Positions 9,227-18,727 of a stretch of DNA of 64,000 nt are shown here, one piece after another. Position 1 is the first letter of the stretch. Each line of letters starts with the position of its first letter. The translations under genes and the position numbers were made by a program. The notes under the pieces were generated by a model that was not told the DNA's origin, did no database searches, and saw nothing but the letters and a program-made list of their open reading frames with translations. Source of the stretch: Pseudomonadota bacterium (lineage in GTDB: Bacteria > Pseudomonadota > Gammaproteobacteria > Steroidobacterales > SZUA-146); assembly GCA_039028935.1 (NCBI GenBank), contig JBCCHD010000012.1, forward strand, positions 42,782-106,781, in the 5' to 3' direction.

Positions 9227-12016
9227 ATGCGCATTGTTTCAACCAACGTTTATGTGGGTCCGAACACCTACGCCCATTTTCCGGTTATTCGCCACGTTTT
9301 GGATCTTGGCGAACTCGAAGAATGGCCCACCGGCCGGCTCGGCCCGGCCTTTGTCGAGCCGCTGCTCGAGGCCCTTCCCGGACTGCATGAACATGGCTGT
9401 TCGTATCGCGAACCCGGGGGCTTTGTTAGACGCTTGACCGAAGACGAAGGCACATGGCTCGGCCACGTCATGGAACACGTGGCGATTGAAATGCAAAACG
9501 TGGCAGGCATTGAAGTCACATTCGGCCGCACGCGTTCAATAGACGACGCACCGGGTCACTACAACATGGTGTTCGAATACACCGACGACCGGGTTGGCCG
9601 CGAAGCCAGCCGCCTCTCTCTCAATCTGCTTCATCATCTGCTGCCCGATAATCTCCGACCCGCTGACGCACCCGATCGCGATTGGGACTTTGCCAGTGAA
9701 CGAGACAACTTCATTCGATATGCACAGCGGCGCGCCCTGGGCCCGAGTACCGCCTCGTTGGTCGCGGCGGCCGAGGCGCGCGGCATTCCCTGGCTGCGTC
9801 TCAACGATTACAGCCTCATACAATTTGGTCACGGCCGCTACCAAAAACGCATTCAGGCCACCTGCACCGGCAACACCAGCAACATTGCTGTCGAACTCGC
9901 CTCCGACAAGGAGGAAACCAACGTGATCTTGCGTGACCTTGGCCTGCCAGTGCCTCAGCAATATCTTGTTCGTACCGAAAGTCGCGCGCGACGGGCCGCG
10001 GAACGCATCGGCTATCCAGTGGTGGTCAAACCACTTAACGCCAATCATGGGCGCGGTGTGTCGATCAATCTCAGTACCGCTGACGAAGTCGGCGTGGCCT
10101 TCGCGAAGGCGCAGGAGCACAGCCGCTCGGTGCTCGTCGAGAGTTTTATTCAGGGACTGGATCATCGGTTGCTGGTGGTCAACGACGAACTCGTCGCGGC
10201 GGCCAAACGCATGCCCGGACATGTTCGGGGGGATGGCAAACACAGCATCGAACAACTGGTTGACATAGTTAACCAAGATCCCCGGCGCGGTGTCGGTCAC
10301 GAAAAAGTGCTGACGCGACTAGAGTTTGATCATCAAGCCGAGCGCTTATTGGCCCAAGTTGGCTACACGCGTGACACCGTCCCCGCTGACGACGAAGTGG
10401 TGTTCCTACGATCAACCGCCAATCTATCAACAGGTGGAACGGCCATTGATGTAACCGATTCGGTCCATCCGGACATTCGCGAGATGGCTATACGCACCAT
10501 CCGCGCCATCGGTCTTGATGTCGGTGGCGTCGACTTCCTTACGGACGACATTACCAAGTCGTACCGCGAAACCGGTGGCGCCATTTGCGAAGTCAACGCT
10601 GGACCTGGTTTTCGTATGCACGTCGCACCCAGCGAGGGCACTCCGCGCGACGTGGCGGGCCCGGTAATCGAAGGACTGTTTCCAAGCGGCTCACCCAGTC
10701 GCATTCCCATCGCGGCCGTCACAGGTACGAACGGCAAAACCACAACGTCTCGCATGCTGGCCCACATTCTCAAGCTGAGCGGCATGACTGTTGGTCTGAC
10801 TTCCACTGATGGTGTGTATATCGACGGAAAACTCTCGGTACCGGGTGACATGACCGGTCCTATTTCTTCGCGCATGGTACTACGCGACCCCGCCGTCGAC
10901 GCGGCGGTGCTCGAATGCGCACGCGGCGGCATGCTGCGAGGCGGCCTGGGTTTCTCAGAATGCAATGTGGCCACGTGCCTGAATGTCGCCGCCGACCATC
11001 TCGGCCTCCGCGGCATCAATACGCTCGAGCAACTGGCTGAAATTAAACGCGTACCGGTGGAAATTGCTAAAGACGCCGTTGTTCTTAATGCGGATGATCC
11101 ACATTGCCTCAAGATGGCCGACTACACCGACGCGAAAAAAGTATGCTACGTCACGATGAATGCATCGCATCCTCTGGTGAAACAACACATCCAGGCTGGC
11201 GGTCAAGCGTTTGTGCTGGAACAGGCAATGCAGGGACATATGATCACCATTTACGATGGTGACACGCACATCCCGTTGCTGTGGACGCACCTGATCCCGG
11301 CCACCGTCGAAGGAAAAGCCATGCACAATGTGCAAAACGCCATGGTCGCTGCGGCGCTCGCTTACAATATGGACATCAATCTGACCAATATTCAGCAGGG
11401 TCTTCGCACCTTTGACACCTCTTTCTTCCAGGCCCCAGGCCGCATGAACATTTACGATGAACATGCGTTCAAGGTAATTCTGGATTACGCGCACAACCCA
11501 GCCGCCGTCAACGCCATCTGCGACTTGGTGTCTCGCTTTGAGATCAAGGGCATCAAACGCGTTGTGCTGGCCGCACCCGGGGATCGTCGCGACCAGGATA
11601 TCGAAGAAATCGCGCGTCTAGCGGCGCCGCACTTCGACCAATTTATCTGTCGACGCGATGACAATCTACGCGGTCGTGATCGCGACGCGGTACCGTTGAT
11701 GCTCAAGCGCACCTTACTCGACTGCGGCGTAGACGAGGATCGCATTCAGATGGTGCCTGATGAAGTCGAAGCCACCCAAGCCGGACTGGAATCCTGCCAG
11801 CCCAATGATCTGCTTTTGATATTGGGCGACAATATTCAGCGCACGTGGAAGCAGATTATTTATTTTGACAGTGATCACGACACCGGCACGCGCGACGCCA
11901 GCGCGCCGATCACCGTCGCGGCGCTGCCCAATGACTTGGGATTCGACCTCAACACGGAGGTGGAGGTCATTCAAGACGAGCGTGGTGTGCGACTTGCGCG
12001 CGAAGCCGGTGACTAA
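9227..12016 (+). CDS. cphA: Cyanophycin synthetase CphA
   Basis: This enzyme polymerises aspartate and arginine into cyanophycin, using ATP for both additions. The 929-residue product has the full architecture: an N-terminal domain with VMEHVAIEMQ, a CPS-like ATP-grasp domain (~220-480, including YPVVVKPLNANHGRGV and CEVNAGPGFR), and a Mur-ligase-like domain with the P-loop GTNGKTTTSRML at ~500. DYAHNPAA and CLNVAADHLG are further Mur-type motifs. I place the start at ATG 9227, after an AGGGGGA ribosome site. An in-frame start at 9116 would add 37 Arg/Ser-rich residues and lacks support, and family members begin at MRI. It lies 130 bp after cyanophycinase. Confidence 0.95.
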   Translation: MRIVSTNVYVGPNTYAHFPVIRHVLDLGELEEWPTGRLGPAFVEPLLEALPGLHEHGCSYREPGGFVRRLTEDEGTWLGHVMEHVAIEMQNVAGIEVTFGRTRSIDDAPGHYNMVFEYTDDRVGREASRLSLNLLHHLLPDNLRPADAPDRDWDFASERDNFIRYAQRRALGPSTASLVAAAEARGIPWLRLNDYSLIQFGHGRYQKRIQATCTGNTSNIAVELASDKEETNVILRDLGLPVPQQYLVRTESRARRAAERIGYPVVVKPLNANHGRGVSINLSTADEVGVAFAKAQEHSRSVLVESFIQGLDHRLLVVNDELVAAAKRMPGHVRGDGKHSIEQLVDIVNQDPRRGVGHEKVLTRLEFDHQAERLLAQVGYTRDTVPADDEVVFLRSTANLSTGGTAIDVTDSVHPDIREMAIRTIRAIGLDVGGVDFLTDDITKSYRETGGAICEVNAGPGFRMHVAPSEGTPRDVAGPVIEGLFPSGSPSRIPIAAVTGTNGKTTTSRMLAHILKLSGMTVGLTSTDGVYIDGKLSVPGDMTGPISSRMVLRDPAVDAAVLECARGGMLRGGLGFSECNVATCLNVAADHLGLRGINTLEQLAEIKRVPVEIAKDAVVLNADDPHCLKMADYTDAKKVCYVTMNASHPLVKQHIQAGGQAFVLEQAMQGHMITIYDGDTHIPLLWTHLIPATVEGKAMHNVQNAMVAAALAYNMDINLTNIQQGLRTFDTSFFQAPGRMNIYDEHAFKVILDYAHNPAAVNAICDLVSRFEIKGIKRVVLAAPGDRRDQDIEEIARLAAPHFDQFICRRDDNLRGRDRDAVPLMLKRTLLDCGVDEDRIQMVPDEVEATQAGLESCQPNDLLLILGDNIQRTWKQIIYFDSDHDTGTRDASAPITVAALPNDLGFDLNTEVEVIQDERGVRLAREAGD

Positions 12017-12097
12017 CCGGTGCCGCACACGGCCATCGTTGTGCGAATGCATTGACGCGTTCGGCACACTAGCGACCCTTACGTCACAAGGCATTTC

Positions 12098-13813
12098 ATG
12101 GAAAAACTGGACGCTCGACGCCTGACTGGCATCAACGTAATCTGGCAACATCCGGGCGCGGTAGTGGATGTTCGGTTGGATCCAAACGACGACGCGGACG
12201 CGGTCGCCGATCAATGGGCGATCCAGGCGCGCCGCTTTCTCGACGCCCTCGGCTGGTCCCATCCGGTGTGCAGTCATCGCCTACATTCCGGCGTTGCTCT
12301 GGCGCTGGCCGCCCCGATGGATGCGCTGTACAGTGCGGTCGAAGCGGCCGAATGGGTGTTTGGCGAAGTTGCCTTTTCACTCACGGGAATGCGTCCGGTT
12401 ATCTATGATGAGAATGATGAGGCGGTGCCGCATCGCGAATTCGACGAGATGGTGTCGCACGTTAAGCGGGCGATCGCCGATGAGTGCAATCCCGCACTTC
12501 AACGTGTGCTCACGACACAGCCCGTCAACGCGACCGTGCTCATCGACGATGATGAAATATCGGTCGGCCTGGGGCGCTACGCAACAACTTGGCCTGTTGA
12601 TGCCCTGCCCGAGACGATCGATTGGTCTTCAGCGCGCCGTATCCCGGTTGGCTTGGTCACCGGCACCAACGGCAAAACAACGACGGTGCGATTAACTCAG
12701 CGGATGCTGCGTGCGGCCGGCAATCGTGTCGGCATCAGCTCAACCGACTGGATTGGCGTGGATGACACGATCATTGATCGGGGCGATTATTCCGGTCCGG
12801 GCGGCGCACGCGCCGTATTGCGTCAGAATATAGACACCGCGGTGCTCGAAACAGCGCGCGGTGGCTTACTGCGTCGCGGCCTCGGCATGCCGCGGGCCGA
12901 CGCCTCGCTGATCACGAACATTGCCGAAGATCACCTGGGCGATTTTGGCTCCGAGAATTTAGACGAACTGCTCGATTTGAAGTGGATTGTCACGCGCGCG
13001 CTCGACACGCAATCCGTTGCGATCTTAAACGCGGATGACCCGCTGTTGGTTGCCAAAGCCTCCGAACTGTCGGTGCCGCTATGCTGGTTCGGGCTCGAGC
13101 CAGATGCCGACCCCATACGCGCGCACATCGCCAATGCGCAACCGGTGGTGACGGTGAAGGACAACGTATTCTGCCGTTTCGACGGCAACACGTGGCGAAC
13201 CTTGTGCGCCATTGACGAAGCACCCATAACCGTTGGAGGCAGCGCGCGTCACAACGTCGCCAATAGTCTGGCTGCCATAGCCCTTGCCCATTTTTTAGGG
13301 GCCGACGACGAGTCCATTGTGAGCGGCTTGCAGAGTATGCAACCTAATGACAACCCGGGTCGCTGCAATTTCTTTTCGGTCAACGGCGTCGATGTGTTGC
13401 TGGATTTTGCCCATAATCCCAGTGCGATGCAGGCTATTTTTGACATTGCGCGTAGTCACCCTGCCCAGCGACGGTTGCTGTGTTTCGGGCAAGCTGGCGA
13501 CCGCACGGACGATTCGATTCGGGAGCTAGCACAACTCGCTTGGGCCATTGGACTTGACCATGTCTGCGTTTCTGAACTCGGCGACTACCGTCGAGGCCGT
13601 GCGCCGCAGGAAGTGTTTCACTTACTGAAGGAAGGACTCCTGTCCGCCGGAGCGCAAGAACATCAAATTTCGCACCACGAACGCGAACGTGAGTCGCTGG
13701 ATCATGCCCTTCATCTGGCGCACGAGGGCGACCTTATTATCATGATTGCGCTGGGCGAAGCACGCGCCCTGCTTGAGTGGCTAAATAGCTATCCCTCGGC
13801 GTCGATCGCTTGA
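12098..13813 (+). CDS. Mur-ligase-family CphA-like protein without ATP-grasp domain
   Basis: The 571-residue protein aligns with the C-terminal half of CphA: P-loop GTNGKTTTVRLT at ~189, the ARGGLLRRGLG segment, ITNIAEDHLGDFGS, and DFAHNPSAM. The first ~185 residues are not ATP-grasp; they form a shorter region without the K/E/N ligands of that fold. Similar Mur-ligase-only proteins occur next to cphA in other proteobacteria, but I know of no settled function. It could assist polymer synthesis, add a different residue, or use a short primer. It follows cphA by 81 bp on the same strand and is probably co-transcribed. It differs from CphA2, which keeps a degenerate ATP-grasp region. Confidence 0.82.
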   Translation: MEKLDARRLTGINVIWQHPGAVVDVRLDPNDDADAVADQWAIQARRFLDALGWSHPVCSHRLHSGVALALAAPMDALYSAVEAAEWVFGEVAFSLTGMRPVIYDENDEAVPHREFDEMVSHVKRAIADECNPALQRVLTTQPVNATVLIDDDEISVGLGRYATTWPVDALPETIDWSSARRIPVGLVTGTNGKTTTVRLTQRMLRAAGNRVGISSTDWIGVDDTIIDRGDYSGPGGARAVLRQNIDTAVLETARGGLLRRGLGMPRADASLITNIAEDHLGDFGSENLDELLDLKWIVTRALDTQSVAILNADDPLLVAKASELSVPLCWFGLEPDADPIRAHIANAQPVVTVKDNVFCRFDGNTWRTLCAIDEAPITVGGSARHNVANSLAAIALAHFLGADDESIVSGLQSMQPNDNPGRCNFFSVNGVDVLLDFAHNPSAMQAIFDIARSHPAQRRLLCFGQAGDRTDDSIRELAQLAWAIGLDHVCVSELGDYRRGRAPQEVFHLLKEGLLSAGAQEHQISHHERERESLDHALHLAHEGDLIIMIALGEARALLEWLNSYPSASIA

Positions 13814-13899
13814 CGGGCTATCCGCCGCCACTCGTTATCCAGGCGTAACGGGAACCCAACCTAAACGCCCTACTCTACAACGGACAGCAGGCTCGAAAA

Positions 13900-14994
13900 T
13901 TAGGATCGCGATTCGTCGTCGCAGGACGCACGAATGTTCTCAACGTCGGTACGCTCAATCAGTTTGCGCAACGTCTGAGATTGTTCACCGACCTTCTTGA
14001 CGCTGGAGAACTGCCGCGACTGAATGGCCTGCATGATAAGCGCGTTCACGTTTTGGTCGTAGTGGCCGACGTCTTTGTAGTAATCCAACTCGGTGACGAT
14101 GGACGCGTCAGCTTGAAGGTCAAGGAGTTGAATATTCGCCTCGGTTTCCACTCGCTTGGCAAACGCTTCACGCAACCGCATGAAATGGTCGATACCGCCC
14201 AATTGCTCGATACGCTTATAGCGGATAATGGAATACGGCGAGTAAAACAGCACAAACTCCGTATCCGGATTTGAGCGTGCAAGCGCCACGATATCGTCCA
14301 AGTGGGCATCGAATACATCGGTTCGAAAGGTATACCCGCGATTCGCTAAGAACCCAGATTGACTCACAATCGTATCGAAGTGCTCAAGCACCGGCTGACA
14401 GCCAGTACTGCGATCCCAGGTGTTAAGACCGTTAATATCGGACGACTCAAGCGGAAAAGACAGACCGAAAACACTCGATGCCAAGGTTCTGGCACTATGT
14501 AGGGTGGTTTGTAAACTCATGGTATAGCGCAGTAACTGAAGCCCCCCTGCATAGAGGTGATGGGGATAGGCGCCGGTTTCTTGCGAAAACTCACCATAAC
14601 GCTCATTAAACCGGCCAAGGTCAATGCCCCACACGACGCTCTGAATTTGGTCAGCACCGGCGGTAGAAAGTGCTTGCTCAAGAACAAAGAGCTGTTCGTA
14701 GGCGGTGGATCCGTTAATCGACAGTTTGAGCGCATGGCCGCCCAACAAACGATCCATGTTGTTAACACGAAAATTCGCCGTCATCGAACTTCCAATCAGC
14801 AGGCGCGTCGCGTTCTGCGTATAGTGCCGGGTCAAGCCCGGCACCTGATATCGCTGCTGCTCGCTAAAGAGAGGACTTAATCGCGTTTGCTGGCGATATA
14901 TTTGAAGCGGATCGACCACCCAATTAAAGACGTGGACCAACGCACCCAAAAAGGTCAGATAAACTAATACTCGAAGAGGGAAAGAAGCAGCCAT
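13900..14994 (-). CDS. SGNH/AlgJ-like partner of the MBOAT acyltransferase
   Basis: A 364-residue protein with one N-terminal membrane anchor (residues ~8-27) and a periplasmic SGNH-like domain. LLIGSSMTANF (~65-75) fits the GDS-type nucleophile block, and YYKDVGHYDQNVNALI near residue 310 fits the C-terminal Asp-x-x-His block. Its gene begins 2 bp after the MBOAT gene ends. MBOAT-SGNH pairs (AlgI-AlgJ, DltB-DltD types) move acyl groups across the membrane onto polysaccharides, and this protein would perform the final transfer. The acyl donor and acceptor are unknown. It is the last gene of the 13.9-19.8 kb operon and converges with the cyanophycin genes. Confidence 0.78.
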   Translation of the reverse strand: MAASFPLRVLVYLTFLGALVHVFNWVVDPLQIYRQQTRLSPLFSEQQRYQVPGLTRHYTQNATRLLIGSSMTANFRVNNMDRLLGGHALKLSINGSTAYEQLFVLEQALSTAGADQIQSVVWGIDLGRFNERYGEFSQETGAYPHHLYAGGLQLLRYTMSLQTTLHSARTLASSVFGLSFPLESSDINGLNTWDRSTGCQPVLEHFDTIVSQSGFLANRGYTFRTDVFDAHLDDIVALARSNPDTEFVLFYSPYSIIRYKRIEQLGGIDHFMRLREAFAKRVETEANIQLLDLQADASIVTELDYYKDVGHYDQNVNALIMQAIQSRQFSSVKKVGEQSQTLRKLIERTDVENIRASCDDESRS

Positions 14995-14996
14995 AA

Positions 14997-16520
14997 TCAG
15001 AATTGGAAGTACAAAAATTCGCTTTCTTTGTTCAGCGAAACGAAACTAATCAGCAACGCCGCGGCGACCAGCCAAGCGGTGCGAGGATTAAAGCCAAGGA
15101 AGCCAACGCCCGCTTTCATGCGCGCCGCGATGTCATGAGAATTGGGCATAAAGACAAATGGGATGACCAACACGATGCTCATCCATTGATTCCAGAATAT
15201 TTGTCCGCCGCCGGCGACTGCTCGAATATTCAGCGCACTCAGTACGTCAGAGACGAAGGGTGAAATATTTGCAAACACACCTGGCAATGTCGCGCCATGA
15301 AAGCCAAACATGCCTTTCAAGATATTCACGGCTGACGAGAAGTCAGCGGCACGGAAAAACACCCATCCAATAATCACGGCCAGCAACGTCACACTCCATG
15401 CCAGCACCTTTCCAACGCGTGTCGAATGGCTGAGATCATGGCCCAACACGTTTTGACGAAATTGCCGCCAGCTATGATTAATCAGCAAATACAGACCGTG
15501 TAAACCACCCCAGACGACAAAGGTCCAACCCGCACCATGCCAAAGACCACCGAGCAGCATGGTGATACTCAGATTGAGGCTACGGCGGGTCGGTCCTTTG
15601 CGATTGCCGCCCAACGGGATATACAAATAGTCCCGCAAAAAGGCGCTCAGTGTCATATGCCATCGTCGCCAAAACTCGATGATGTTTAGCGACTTGTAGG
15701 GCGAATTGAAATTGATCGGCAGCATAATACCGAATAGCAACGCGATACCCATCGCCATATCAGAATAGCCGCTAAAATCGAAATACAATTGCAGCGTGTA
15801 GCCCAGCGCCGCTGCCCAGCCGGTAAAGAAGTCGATAACCGATCCTTGGGCCGCTTTCTCAAATAGCGGTGTACTAATCGACCCCACCGAGTCCGCGAGC
15901 ACCACTTTTTTAAACAACCCAATGCCGAAATAGGTAAGCCCTAGCGACACGTGAGTTGGCCACTCAAGCAGCCGCTTGTGATCGGCAAACTGCGGCATCA
16001 TTTCTTTATGATGAACAATCGGACCCGCAATCAGCTGTGGAAAGAATGACACGAAGAGCGAGTAATTGAGAAGCTTCTGCTGGCCGACCAATCCTCGATG
16101 CGTATCTACTAAGAAAGCGATTTGCTGAAAGGTAAAAAATGAAATGGCCAGCGGTAATACCACGTGTTCAAGATTAAACGACGCGCCGAACAGTAAGTTG
16201 ACGTTATCCACGAAGAAGTTTGCGTATTTAAAATACCCGAGGAGCGCCAGATTAAAGACTACTCCCGTCGCCAGCAGGCTCTTGGTCGCTTGGCCGCTGG
16301 CAGCACGACGAACCATGAGGCCAGAAATCGTAAAATTAACGCTGATCGATAGACCCAGCAAAAGCAAGTAAACCGGATTCCACCATCCATAGAAAAACGC
16401 GGAACAGACCAGCAGCCAAAGATTGGTCATACGCGCGTTGCCGGTACGACTCGCCAGATAAAAACCGGCCAAGACTACGGGCAAAAAGACGAAAATAAAA
16501 ACGTACGAATTAAAGAGCAC
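14997..16520 (-). CDS. MBOAT-family O-acyltransferase (AlgI/DltB-like)
   Basis: A 507-residue polytopic inner-membrane protein. The core motif WRRWHMTLSAFLRDYLYIPL (~284-303) followed by GGNRKG and LLGGLWHGAGW, with the catalytic-type His328, identifies the AlgI/DltB branch of MBOAT enzymes. Such proteins pass acetyl or other acyl groups from the cytoplasm to periplasmic acceptors. The downstream SGNH-like gene is the expected partner. With the oxidoreductase and glycosyltransferase upstream, it probably acylates a surface glycan, perhaps the EPS made by the 32-50 kb locus (inference). Confidence 0.92.
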   Translation of the reverse strand: MLFNSYVFIFVFLPVVLAGFYLASRTGNARMTNLWLLVCSAFFYGWWNPVYLLLLGLSISVNFTISGLMVRRAASGQATKSLLATGVVFNLALLGYFKYANFFVDNVNLLFGASFNLEHVVLPLAISFFTFQQIAFLVDTHRGLVGQQKLLNYSLFVSFFPQLIAGPIVHHKEMMPQFADHKRLLEWPTHVSLGLTYFGIGLFKKVVLADSVGSISTPLFEKAAQGSVIDFFTGWAAALGYTLQLYFDFSGYSDMAMGIALLFGIMLPINFNSPYKSLNIIEFWRRWHMTLSAFLRDYLYIPLGGNRKGPTRRSLNLSITMLLGGLWHGAGWTFVVWGGLHGLYLLINHSWRQFRQNVLGHDLSHSTRVGKVLAWSVTLLAVIIGWVFFRAADFSSAVNILKGMFGFHGATLPGVFANISPFVSDVLSALNIRAVAGGGQIFWNQWMSIVLVIPFVFMPNSHDIAARMKAGVGFLGFNPRTAWLVAAALLISFVSLNKESEFLYFQF

Positions 16521-16549
16521 GCGTCAACCTCAAGCGCTTCTATTCACGG

Positions 16550-18727
16550 TCAATCTTGGCGCAACGATGCCGCACTGACATCAACCGGCGCACCGATGGT
16601 TAACGACTCCACTGCCGCAACCGTCGCGATGCTCGTGGCCATCAGACACTCGTACGTCACGCATGGCTCTCCGGACTTAAGGCCATCGATCCAGGCGCGC
16701 AGCATCGCTTGCTGCCCTTTATCCTGACTACCCAGCTTTTCATTGATGGTCTTCCTATCGGCAAAGTACAGCTCGGCTTCCTTAAAATCTCGGATAATGG
16801 CTGACCGGCCACCACCATGCACCTCCACGTACTCTTTCGGTAGCGCCGGCGAGCCGTCAGCGGTGTACACAATGTTGGCAATACTGCCATTCGCCAGGGA
16901 CAGCGACACCGTCAGATTGTCATTGAGGAGCGCTGATTTATTGGCTTTTGCGGTGGCAAAGGCATGCACCGACGTCACATTCGACTCGCAAAGGGCCGAG
17001 GCAAGATCAATAAAATGACAACCCTCACCAATCATCCTGCCGCCTCCGACGACCGGGTCTTGAATCCAATGATCGCCTGGAATCGATCCGGCGTTGACGC
17101 GTATCGTGACAACCCGTGGCGCGTTGACCGTCGAAAAATGCTGGATCGCGAGCGTTGTCAGTGGCGCAAATCGGCGATTGAATCCGACCATGAGCTGACG
17201 ATCCTGACCCTCGCGCATCGCCTGATCGACCTGGGCCAGCTCTTCGTTGTTAAGGGCCAAAGGCTTTTCGACATAGACATGCTTGCCCGCCGTGAGTGCT
17301 TGCGCCACCGACCTGGCGTGTGAGTCATGGCGCGTGGTAATCATGATCACGTCAGAATCGTTTTCAAGAAGCTCGGCGTAATGACTTGCGCAGTATCTGA
17401 AACCAAACTTTTCAGCCACCCCTTGCGCTGTCCGTCCGCTCGCGGTCACCAGCCCGTTGAAGGCAACGCCTGACATCTGCTGAAGCGGCGGAAGTAAGCT
17501 CGCCGTCGCGTAGTTGCCGGCGCCAAAAAAGGAAATGCCGATATCCGCTTTATCCAATGGTTGAGTGCTGACCGGTATGCGCGCGTCTTCAACCGCGTCG
17601 TTTTGCGGTTCGCCATAGCGAAGAACGATGCCAATGTACGGCTCCGTTTTTTCACCTTGTATTAACTGATAGGCCTTGGCAGCCTCATCAACATCAAATC
17701 GATGCGTGATCAATTGATCGAGATTGAGTCCGCCCTGGTCTAGCAAGCCCAGTATCGACTCCATATTGCGCTGCTCGGTGAACCGTACATAACCGAACGG
17801 ATAATCATTCCCCGCTTCCTCGTAGAAGGGATCATAGCGCCCAGGTCCATAAGACCTCGAGATGACAACACTGATCTCCTTTTTGAAAAAGTCTTCCCGG
17901 GGGATATCCATGCGCACCGCCCCCACGACCACCACACGCCCCTTCTCCCGTGTCACCTGGCCACACAGTTCAATGGGTTGATTGCTGGCGGTGCCGGCGC
18001 ACACTAAAACGCCATCCACACCGCGCCCGTTCGTCAGATCTAAGCAGCTCTGTACGATATCGGAGCCCGGTTTGAGACCCGTTGCGCCGTGTGCCTCAGC
18101 AAGCGCTACCTGACCGGCGTCCAGATCCGTTCCCAGTACATGGCAGCCGTTCGCCTTGAGAATTTGCACGCACATCTGACCGAGGATACCGAGACCCAGA
18201 ACAAGAAAAGTTTCACCCAATTTAGGTTCGGCCAATCGCACGCCCTGCAAACCGATCGAACCCAGCGTTGTAAACGCAGCGTGTTCGTCACTTACGCTAT
18301 CTGGCACTTTGACGACAAGATTACGGGGCACGGCGACGATCTCGGCATGATTAGCGTACCCCACACCACCACACGCCACCCGGTCGCCCGGTTGAATTCC
18401 TTCGACTAAACCACCGACAGCCAAAACCGTACCGGCGGAGCTATAGCCAAGGGGACTTGGCGAATCCAAGCGGGCGCCGACGGTTTGAAAGGTTTTCTTA
18501 AACCCGTCGGTACGCAGCTTTTTCAAGACTTGTTTGACCAAATCCGGACGCGCACGCGCCTTTTGCAACAAATTCTTGCGCGCCATGTCGACGGAGGTTT
18601 TCTCTGTGCCCGCACTGATTACCGAAGCGGTATTGCGCACCAATACAAACTTATCGCCGAGACTGGGCACAGGCACGTCTTTCACACTGATAACGCCATC
18701 CCGAAGGGTCTGTGTTACTTGTTTCAT
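16550..18727 (-). CDS. Bi-domain oxidoreductase (zinc-type dehydrogenase + Gfo/Idh/MocA)
   Basis: The 725-residue fusion begins with a medium-chain dehydrogenase (GDRVACGGVGYANHAE, then the nucleotide-binding run LVLGLGILGQMCVQ at ~170). It continues from ~385 with a Gfo/Idh/MocA domain (ISFFGAGNYA, then YVEKPLALNNEEL). This fusion is typical of exopolysaccharide clusters, where it is thought to modify a nucleotide sugar; the substrate is unproven. It overlaps the glycosyltransferase gene upstream by 4 bp (ATGA), so translation is coupled. Such fusions are often adjacent to heparinase II/III genes; here the heparinase-like gene is 20 kb away in the EPS locus. Confidence 0.88.
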   Translation of the reverse strand: MKQVTQTLRDGVISVKDVPVPSLGDKFVLVRNTASVISAGTEKTSVDMARKNLLQKARARPDLVKQVLKKLRTDGFKKTFQTVGARLDSPSPLGYSSAGTVLAVGGLVEGIQPGDRVACGGVGYANHAEIVAVPRNLVVKVPDSVSDEHAAFTTLGSIGLQGVRLAEPKLGETFLVLGLGILGQMCVQILKANGCHVLGTDLDAGQVALAEAHGATGLKPGSDIVQSCLDLTNGRGVDGVLVCAGTASNQPIELCGQVTREKGRVVVVGAVRMDIPREDFFKKEISVVISRSYGPGRYDPFYEEAGNDYPFGYVRFTEQRNMESILGLLDQGGLNLDQLITHRFDVDEAAKAYQLIQGEKTEPYIGIVLRYGEPQNDAVEDARIPVSTQPLDKADIGISFFGAGNYATASLLPPLQQMSGVAFNGLVTASGRTAQGVAEKFGFRYCASHYAELLENDSDVIMITTRHDSHARSVAQALTAGKHVYVEKPLALNNEELAQVDQAMREGQDRQLMVGFNRRFAPLTTLAIQHFSTVNAPRVVTIRVNAGSIPGDHWIQDPVVGGGRMIGEGCHFIDLASALCESNVTSVHAFATAKANKSALLNDNLTVSLSLANGSIANIVYTADGSPALPKEYVEVHGGGRSAIIRDFKEAELYFADRKTINEKLGSQDKGQQAMLRAWIDGLKSGEPCVTYECLMATSIATVAAVESLTIGAPVDVSAASLRQD

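Noticed and set aside
8284..9246. 320-codon minus-strand frame over cyanophycinase
   Set aside because: It lies wholly antisense to a gene with complete S51 motifs; its product matches no family I know.
9536..11112. Two long minus-strand frames over cphA (9536-10300 and 10363-11112)
   Set aside because: Antisense to ATP-grasp and Mur motifs of CphA; long antisense frames are expected from the codon bias.
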